Below, in pieces: positions 58,805 to 64,000 of a DNA stretch of 64,000 bases (positions are counted from its first letter, which is position 1; the number at the start of each line of letters is the position of its first letter). The DNA is from Acidovorax sp. A1169 (lineage in GTDB: Bacteria; Pseudomonadota; Gammaproteobacteria; Burkholderiales; Burkholderiaceae_C), in the NCBI RefSeq assembly GCF_030704685.1, contig NZ_JAUZDX010000022.1, positions 1 to 64,000 of the forward strand, read 5' to 3'. Under the pieces are notes generated by a model, which saw only the letters and a list, made by a program, of their open reading frames with translations, was not told the origin of the DNA and made no database searches. The translations under genes were made by a program, and so were the position numbers.

Positions 58805-59193
58805 GGCAAAGGCCGCACCATGCGGTCCATGATGTGTTCGAGCGCCGCAGCCGCATCGCTGCAGCGCCCGGTGTGCGCCGGCGAGGTCTGGATGATGGCG
58901 CTGCGCCTGGCCGTGAGCCAGTGAAAGCGCTGGCGAAACGGCAGCTGCGCAATCGGCCCGCAGCCCGCGTCCCCCGCGCAGATTGCGACGATGGCCGCCA
59001 GGTGGCGCCGTACGGTGTCGATGTCCACATGCGGGTCCATCGCCAGCAGGCGCTCCTCGTCCAGGGCGATGGCTGCCTGCAGAAAGCCGCTCTTCTGGCA
59101 CGAAAGGATGACCCCGGCATTGATGAATTCCTCGCGCTCCACGCGCGGCACCACGCGCACGATGGCGTAGTCGTACACCTCAGCCGCGTGCAT
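58801..59193 (-). CDS. DUF3037 family protein
   Basis: A 130-residue protein of DUF3037. YDYAIVRVVPRVEREEFINA, then GVILSCQKSGFLQAAIAL and a C-terminal SAIIQTSPAHTG motif fit the family. Function unknown. DUF3037 genes are often found beside HipA-like kinase genes, as here: the kinase gene overlaps its 5' end by 14 bp. Its stop overlaps the cobQ start by four bases. So it is fully embedded between cobC/hipA-like and cobQ. Confidence 0.85.
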   Translation of the reverse strand: MHAAEVYDYAIVRVVPRVEREEFINAGVILSCQKSGFLQAAIALDEERLLAMDPHVDIDTVRRHLAAIVAICAGDAGCGPIAQLPFRQRFHWLTARRSAIIQTSPAHTGRCSDAAAALEHIMDRMVRPLP

Positions 59194-59965
59194 CGATGAC
59201 CCCTTTCAGCCAGGCCTCGCGCCCTTCCAGGCGGGCGCAGAAATGCTCGACATAGGCCTGGCGGTGGCTGGGCGATGCAGCCAGCGGCCCCTCGGCATGC
59301 TCGGCCCCGGCAATGGCCAGGAACTCGTCGGGCACATCGGCCAGAATGCCCGTGAGCACCTCGCGTGTGAGCAATGCCGCCAGCTCGCCATCCACCTGGG
59401 CCAGTGCAGTGGCCTGGTGCAGCAGCACATGGTCGGCAATCGGCGGGAAGGGCTTGGCCGGCTGCGCCACCGCGCCGTTCCAGGCATGGTGGAAGGTGAG
59501 CGAGGCACCATGGTCGATGAGCCAGGGCTTGCGGTGCCACATGAGCAGGTTGGTGTTGCGCGCCGTGCGGTCCACATTGGCCACCAGGGCATCGAACCAC
59601 ACCAGGCGCGAGGCGAAGTCGTCGCTCACCACGTCCACCGCGGGGTCGAAGTTGAGCGCGCCCGAGAGATAGTCGAGGCCCACATTGAGGCCGCCGCTGG
59701 CGCGCACCAGGTCCTGGATCTCGGGGTCGGGCTCGGTCTGGGCCAGGCCCGTATCGAGCTCGGCGAGCACGATCTCGGGGATCGGCAGGCCAAGCGCCCG
59801 GGCAATGCCGCCCGAAATCATCTCGGCCAGCAGGGCGCGCACGCCCTGCCCTGCGCCGCGGAACTTGAGCACGTACAGCCCCAGGTCGTCGCCTTCGACC
59901 ACGGCAGGCATGGAGCCGCCCTCACGCAGCGGCGTGACATAGCGGGTGACGGTGATGGTTCTCAT
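59180..59965 (-). CDS. HipA-like kinase (HipA_2 family)
   Basis: A 261-residue protein of the short HipA-like kinase group. A putative ATP-binding lysine is Lys34 in LYVLKFRGAGQG. The catalytic-type Asp132 and Asn137 are in ANVDRTARNTNLL, and the metal-binding Asp151 in WLIDHGASL. The N-terminal part of classical HipA is absent, and there is no HipB-type HTH partner nearby. ATG 59965 overlaps the cobC stop by four bases (ATGA), and its end overlaps DUF3037. Substrate unknown. Confidence 0.83.
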   Translation of the reverse strand: MRTITVTRYVTPLREGGSMPAVVEGDDLGLYVLKFRGAGQGVRALLAEMISGGIARALGLPIPEIVLAELDTGLAQTEPDPEIQDLVRASGGLNVGLDYLSGALNFDPAVDVVSDDFASRLVWFDALVANVDRTARNTNLLMWHRKPWLIDHGASLTFHHAWNGAVAQPAKPFPPIADHVLLHQATALAQVDGELAALLTREVLTGILADVPDEFLAIAGAEHAEGPLAASPSHRQAYVEHFCARLEGREAWLKGVIDARG

Positions 59966-61035
59966 CGGGGGTGGTCGCTTTCCTTGGGTTGTGCACCGGA
60001 TCGTACGGCCATGGCGGCAGGCCATGCGGCGCGCAGCGCATCTTGCGCCCCCGGCGCCAGCACGCCCATGCGCACGGCGCCGGGCAGGCCGAACGAGGCG
60101 GCATCGCGCAGCTTGATGCCCGCCGCGCGCAGGGCCGCCAGCGCGCCGGGCAGATCGGCACAGGCGGGCTGCGCGCAGAAGTAGTTGGTCAGGCTGCCCG
60201 CATGCACGCCCCAGCCCAGGTCCATGCACAGGGTGAGCTGGCGCTGCTTCCAGTCGCGCAGGGTATCGAGGCTGTGCACCAGCCAGCGCTGCACGCCGGG
60301 CTGCACCCAGGCCTGCAGCAGGGCCACACCATGCGCGCCCACGGCCCAGGAAGGGGCCAGCGCCAGCAGCGCCTGCACCTGTGCTGCAGACCCCTCGGGC
60401 GCCACGGCATAGGCGGCGCGCACGCCCGTCAGGCCCAGGGCCTTGTTGGGGGTCCACAGCTGCCAGCAGGGCATGGGCGGCAGCGCGGGCGAGCCGGCCC
60501 AGGGGCCCGGGCCATCGGTGCCAAGGCGCAGCGGGGCATAGGCACAGTCGAGCACGCGCAGCGTCGCGCCTCCTTCGGCCGGCGGCTTGAGCCATGCGCT
60601 CAGGGCAGCATCCTCCCGGCCCAGGGGGCTGGATGGCTCGCAGGCCCATTGCAGAGCGGGTGCGGCGTCCACCGAACGCAGCAGCGCGAGCCCGCGCGCC
60701 TGCGCGGCCTGGGCATAGTCGCCGTAGCTGTGCAGCGGCAGGCCCACCTGCACGGCACCCTGCTGCACCGCCAGCGCCGTGATGCGGTGGATGAACTCGC
60801 TGGAGCTGGCCGCCAGCACGATGCGCTCGGCCTTTACGCCATGAAAGGCACCAAGCGCCCCGCGCAGCGCCGTGTAGTGCGGGTCGGGGTAGCGCGTGGC
60901 GTCGGCCTGCTGCACAGCCAGCAGGGCCTCGGGGCAGGGGCCGCAGGCATTGCTGTTGGTGGAAAAGTCGTGCACGGGCGCACCCAGCGCGTCGGGGCCG
61001 CCGTGGTGGTGCAGTGGCATGGCCTGCAACGTCAT
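59962..61035 (-). CDS. cobC: Threonine-phosphate decarboxylase-like aminotransferase (CobC)
   Basis: A 357-residue PLP enzyme likely supplying aminopropanol phosphate for the cobinamide arm. HDFSTNSNACGPCPEALLAV is the start of the fold. The PLP lysine is Lys198 in LWTPNKALGLTG. The tyrosine/aspartate site lies at LDCAYAPLRLG. The ATG overlaps the cbiB stop by four bases. CobC here is the aminotransferase-type name used in the aerobic pathway, not the phosphatase. Confidence 0.85.
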   Translation of the reverse strand: MTLQAMPLHHHGGPDALGAPVHDFSTNSNACGPCPEALLAVQQADATRYPDPHYTALRGALGAFHGVKAERIVLAASSSEFIHRITALAVQQGAVQVGLPLHSYGDYAQAAQARGLALLRSVDAAPALQWACEPSSPLGREDAALSAWLKPPAEGGATLRVLDCAYAPLRLGTDGPGPWAGSPALPPMPCWQLWTPNKALGLTGVRAAYAVAPEGSAAQVQALLALAPSWAVGAHGVALLQAWVQPGVQRWLVHSLDTLRDWKQRQLTLCMDLGWGVHAGSLTNYFCAQPACADLPGALAALRAAGIKLRDAASFGLPGAVRMGVLAPGAQDALRAAWPAAMAVRSGAQPKESDHPR

Positions 61036-62033
61036 GCACCCACCCATGCGGACACGATGGTGATCAGCAGGTGGGCGCCCACTGCCAGGGGGATCAGCGA
61101 CAGCGCCACCAGCGAGCCGAGCTTGGCCGCGCGCCGGGTATCGAGCGGACCCGGGTCGCGTGCACTGGCATTGAGCACATACACCCCGGGCTTGCCGAGC
61201 CGCACGCCCAGCGCCAGCGCCATGGCCGCCATGGGCCAACCGCTGTTGGGCGACGGCGTGCGGCGCGCCTGGCGCGCCAACGTGGCCGGCGACAGCCCGC
61301 GCGCCAGCACGGCCAGCAGCAGCGCGGTGATGCGCGCGGGCAGCCACGAGAGCACGTCGTCTGCGCGCGCAGCCCACTTGCCGGCCCACTGCCAGTAGCG
61401 CCCGCCGCGCATGCCGGGGTAGCCCCACATGGCATCGGCCGTATTGGCCAGGCGGTACAGCGCGGCGCCCGGCAGGCCCAGCAGCACGAACCAGAACAGC
61501 GGCGCCACCACCGAATCGTTGAGGTTTTCGGCCAGCGATTCGATGGCCGACTCGCGCACCTGCTCGGCGTTCAGCTCGCTCACGTCGCGGCTCACCAGGC
61601 GTGCCAGCTGCGCGCGGCCCTCGGGCAGCGAGCGGGCCAGCGCCGCCTCCACGGCCAGCACCTCGTCGTGCAGCATGCGCCAGGACAGCATCGGCTTGAG
61701 CAGCAGCCCGAGCAGCGCCGCCGCAATCACGTCGTGAAAGCGCAGCGCCAGCCACTGCAGTCCCCAAGCTGCGGCCATCACCGTGCCTGCCAGCATGCAC
61801 CAGGCCAGCGCCATGCACCAGAAGGCCCTGAAATCGCGCGGCACGGGCGCCAGCGGCGCCCAGCGCTCGCCGCACCAGTGCAGGGCCTTGCCCATCCACA
61901 CCACGGGGTGCACGGCCACCGGTGGCTCCCCGCGCCACCAGTCGAGGGCCAGGGCCACAAAGGGCACCCAGATCAGCACGCGCAGGGCATCCCAATGCAT
62001 GCCGGGCAGCAGCAGATCGATCAGACCGACCAT
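61032..62033 (-). CDS. cbiB: Adenosylcobinamide-phosphate synthase (CbiB/CobD)
   Basis: A 333-residue inner-membrane enzyme joining aminopropanol (phosphate) to cobyric acid. WWRGEPPVAVHPVVWMGKAL is the conserved N-terminal loop. SIESLAENLNDSVVAPLFWF and GYPGMRGGRYWQWAGKWAAR, DDVLSWLPARI are further family blocks. Four to five membrane helices. ATG 62033 is chosen. Overlaps cobC by four bases. Confidence 0.93.
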   Translation of the reverse strand: MVGLIDLLLPGMHWDALRVLIWVPFVALALDWWRGEPPVAVHPVVWMGKALHWCGERWAPLAPVPRDFRAFWCMALAWCMLAGTVMAAAWGLQWLALRFHDVIAAALLGLLLKPMLSWRMLHDEVLAVEAALARSLPEGRAQLARLVSRDVSELNAEQVRESAIESLAENLNDSVVAPLFWFVLLGLPGAALYRLANTADAMWGYPGMRGGRYWQWAGKWAARADDVLSWLPARITALLLAVLARGLSPATLARQARRTPSPNSGWPMAAMALALGVRLGKPGVYVLNASARDPGPLDTRRAAKLGSLVALSLIPLAVGAHLLITIVSAWVGA

Positions 62034-62112
62034 GGGACCTCCAGCAGTGACAGAGCACTGGTGCGGGTGGCGTCAACGCAATACATCATGGCGGCACGCA
62101 TGGTACAGAGAG

Positions 62113-62517
62113 TCAGGCCACGAAGGGCGGCAGCCGGGCCACGATGCCGCTCTTGAGGCGCGCGGGCCGCTCGTTGCGATTGAGCATGCCGTCGCTGGCG
62201 CGGGCATGCATGGCGCCGCACTCCAGCACATGGCGCGCCGTTTCTTCATCGGGCTTGAGGTCGCCGAATACGAAGGTGTGCTTGCCGGGGGCCTGGAAGG
62301 CGACCGAGCAGGCGCGCCCGCAGCTGCTCAGGCAGGCCACGCCGCGCACGCGCACCTGGGCCCACGCGCCGGTGTCGTCTTCGAGCTGCGCCACCTGCAC
62401 GGCCTCGAACAGCAACTCGCCGTCGGCCGGCAGTTCGCGCGAGGCACCGGCCGGACGGCAGGTGGTGCAGACGATCACGTCGGTGGGGAAAGGTGTCGGG
62501 GATGCGGTTTCGGACAT
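62113..62517 (-). CDS. DUF1636 family metal-binding protein
   Basis: A 134-residue protein with two cysteine clusters: Cys17 and Cys20 (VCTTCRPAG), and Cys62, Cys66 and Cys70 (ACLSSCGRAC). This resembles thioredoxin-like 2Fe-2S ferredoxins. DUF1636 genes commonly lie in cobalamin or cobalt-chelatase clusters, and a role in metal delivery or redox is proposed. Upstream is the VWA chelatase gene by 17 bp. The gap to cbiB is 79 bp, without visible signal. Confidence 0.85.
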   Translation of the reverse strand: MSETASPTPFPTDVIVCTTCRPAGASRELPADGELLFEAVQVAQLEDDTGAWAQVRVRGVACLSSCGRACSVAFQAPGKHTFVFGDLKPDEETARHVLECGAMHARASDGMLNRNERPARLKSGIVARLPPFVA

Positions 62518-62534
62518 CAGGAAAAGCTCGTGTT

Positions 62535-63254
62535 CTAGGAAGAAAGGGGTTCAGGCATGCGGTGCTCGGCCTGCCAGCGCGCGGCCCAGGCGCCGCAGCG
62601 CCCTAGGGGCCGCAGCGGATCGTCGAAATCCACGACCACGACATGCGTGGCCGCAGCGGGCGCGGCGGGCTGCTCCAGCGTGCGGCCATCGGTCAGCAGC
62701 CACAGGCACGACGGTGCGCCCGCGCCGCGCTTGCGCCGCGTGGCGCGCAGCAGGCGCTCGGCCTCGGCCAGGCCCGCCGCCAGGGGCGTGCCGCCACCGC
62801 CGCCCAGCGGGCGCACGCGGGCCGTGCCAGCCATACGCGCGGGGCCGGGGGGCAGCAGCAGCTCCACGCCCTGGCCGCCAAAGCACAGCAAGGCCACATG
62901 GTCGCCGGCCCGCGCGGCCTGCTCGATCAGGCGCGCGGCATAGCCCTTGGCCCAGGCCAGGCGCCCGCCCTGGCGCATGGAGCCCGAGGTGTCGAGGGCG
63001 ATCAGGTGCAGGCAGGGCTGCACGGCGCTGGGGGGCCGGCGCCGCAAATGCGCGGCCTTCAGACGCGCCGGGCCCTTGGCCACCAACGTGCGCAGCCAAT
63101 CGATGCCCGCGCCCTCTGTGTCTGCAGGCCGGGCCACGGCCTGCGGCGTGCGCAGCCAGGCATTGCGGGGGGCTTGCCACCGCCAGCCTGCGCTTGTCTT
63201 GGTAGAACCAGGAGAGCGCGGGCCGGGGTGGCTCAGGCTTTTTTTGGCGGCCAT
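62535..63254 (-). CDS. VWA-domain chelatase subunit (ChlD/CobT-like)
   Basis: A 239-residue protein with a von Willebrand A fold. The metal-ion-dependent adhesion site is Asp88-x-Ser90-x-Ser92 (DTSGSM), with the threonine in GGGGTPLAAGL and the aspartate in LLTDGRT. It equals the C-terminal part of ChlD; the AAA+ half is missing. It pairs with the ChlI-like ATPase whose gene overlaps it by 22 bp. Together they would drive cobalt insertion. Confidence 0.87.
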   Translation of the reverse strand: MAAKKSLSHPGPRSPGSTKTSAGWRWQAPRNAWLRTPQAVARPADTEGAGIDWLRTLVAKGPARLKAAHLRRRPPSAVQPCLHLIALDTSGSMRQGGRLAWAKGYAARLIEQAARAGDHVALLCFGGQGVELLLPPGPARMAGTARVRPLGGGGGTPLAAGLAEAERLLRATRRKRGAGAPSCLWLLTDGRTLEQPAAPAAATHVVVVDFDDPLRPLGRCGAWAARWQAEHRMPEPLSS

Positions 63255-64000
63255 GCTCCGGTGCTGCGCACACGCGCCATGGGTTGGGGTTCGGGTGGCA
63301 AGGCACCCCAGTCGCCTTCAGGCGCGTTCTGCGACGAGGCAGGGCCCTGCGCGCCGACAGGCGAAGGTTTGGGCGATGAAGAAGGCGGCGGCTGCGTGGC
63401 ACCGGAGGGTGGTGCCGAGCCGGTGTTGCTCTCCGTGCGCCGGTGCGCCAGCGCCAGTTCGGCCACGGCATCCACATGCGCCACGCCCACACTGTCGGCT
63501 TGTTCCAGCGCGGCCAGCGCCCGCGCGGCGCGCAGCATCACCAGGTCGGCGCGAATGCCATCCACCCCGGCGGCCAGGGCCAGGTTCGCGGCATGCTGCA
63601 CCACGGCGTCCGTCCATTCCAGGCCCGCCAGCGCCGCGCGGGCGCGGGCCACCGATGCGGCGAGTTCGGCCTGCGCAGCGGCATGCTGCGCCACCACGGC
63701 CGCAGGGTCGGCATCGAAGGCCAGGCGGGCGCGCACGATGGCCTGGCGCTGGGCCGCATCGGCCGGGTTGTGCAGGGCCACCGACAGGCCGAAGCGGTCG
63801 AGCAGTTGCGGGCGCAGCTCGCCCTCCTCGGGGTTCATGGTGCCCACCAGCACGAAGCGCGCCGCATGCTGCTGCGACACGCCGTCGCGCTCCACTGTGT
63901 TCACGCCACTCGCGGCCACGTCGAGCAGCGAATCCACCAGCGCATCGGGCAGCAGGTTGACCTCGTCCACATAGAGCACACCGCCGTGCGCGCGCGCCAC
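63233..64000 (-). CDS. ChlI-like AAA+ chelatase subunit, 5' end beyond the window
   Basis: The visible 255 residues begin in the Walker B region (HGGVLYVDEVNLLPDALVDS). They continue with LLDVAASGVNTVERDGVSQQ, the FVLVGTMNPEEGELRPQLLD segment containing sensor 1 and the arginine region DRFGLSV, then a helical lid. The C-terminal 60 residues are low-complexity Pro/Ser-rich. Walker A lies outside the window. It is the motor subunit of an aerobic-type cobalt/magnesium chelatase, probably cobalt here given neighbours. Overlaps the VWA gene. Confidence 0.88.
   Translation of the reverse strand: MARAHGGVLYVDEVNLLPDALVDSLLDVAASGVNTVERDGVSQQHAARFVLVGTMNPEEGELRPQLLDRFGLSVALHNPADAAQRQAIVRARLAFDADPAAVVAQHAAAQAELAASVARARAALAGLEWTDAVVQHAANLALAAGVDGIRADLVMLRAARALAALEQADSVGVAHVDAVAELALAHRRTESNTGSAPPSGATQPPPSSSPKPSPVGAQGPASSQNAPEGDWGALPPEPQPMARVRSTGAWPPKKA

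Noticed and set aside
56591..58924. 777-codon plus-strand frame over the cob genes
   Set aside because: It is antisense to cobT and cobQ, both with complete active-site motifs.
57036..59600. 854-codon minus-strand frame across cobT, cobQ, DUF3037 and the HipA-like gene
   Set aside because: Alanine/arginine-rich shadow frame; the true genes occupy other minus-strand frames with clear families.

Overview
The window is high-GC chromosomal DNA from a beta-proteobacterium, most likely Comamonadaceae (Acidovorax, Alicycliphilus or a relative). The evidence is protein style: three Bug/TctC-type solute receptors, an ortho-cleavage catechol cluster with its own Bug receptor, many LysR regulators beside divergent catabolic operons, a long FadH, and an aerobic-type cobalamin cluster with ChlI/VWA chelatase subunits. 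No rRNA, tRNA, CRISPR array, transposase or phage gene was seen. The identification is an inference; there is no marker gene.

Layout. 1-6.9 kb: a dispersed-repeat end, an orphan terminator, a DMT exporter, a divergent AraC/PhyH-dioxygenase pair, a minus-strand housekeeping set (DUF2721, SUI1, DUF3820, SHOCT) and an RhlE helicase. 6.9-16.7 kb: an exported fumarase/argininosuccinate-lyase-superfamily enzyme with a divergent LysR, LemA plus an M48 protease, a PAS-GGDEF cyclase, a DUF2142 membrane protein, an RNase D-like exonuclease and a DUF7832 protein. 16.7-22.4 kb: FadH with a divergent TetR and a triple CTAG operator, a non-coding inverted repeat of about 760 bp, SlyX/aminotransferase and a GyrI-like protein.

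22.4-31.5 kb looks accessory. A 1993-residue DUF4347/RTX secreted protein and an AraC regulator lie between a hydrolase gene and a 3'-end fragment of the same hydrolase (a direct repeat of about 400 bp). 31.6-35.8 kb: amidase plus Bug receptor with a divergent LysR, and a GNAT gene coupled to a 50-residue membrane peptide. 35.9-39.1 kb: an overlapping three-gene operon (small unknown protein, GNAT/C39-peptidase fusion, RimK-like ATP-grasp ligase), probably a peptide or protein modification system. Then nth.

40-44.5 kb: the cat cluster (LysR, catB, catC, Bug, catA) for catechol to 3-oxoadipate enol-lactone. 44.5-50.8 kb: a polyamine-type ABC importer operon with GntR, an Asp/Glu/hydantoin racemase and an orphan AbrB-like protein, preceded by a GntR-type palindrome. 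51-56.2 kb: a second diguanylate cyclase, then Bug, CaiB-type CoA-transferase and CitE/HpcH lyase with a divergent LysR. 56.2-64 kb: a minus-strand cobalamin operon (ChlI partial, VWA, DUF1636, CbiB, CobC, HipA-like kinase, DUF3037, CobQ, CobT). In it a HipA-like/DUF3037 pair is embedded by short overlaps between CobC and CobQ, which is one of the most unusual arrangements here.
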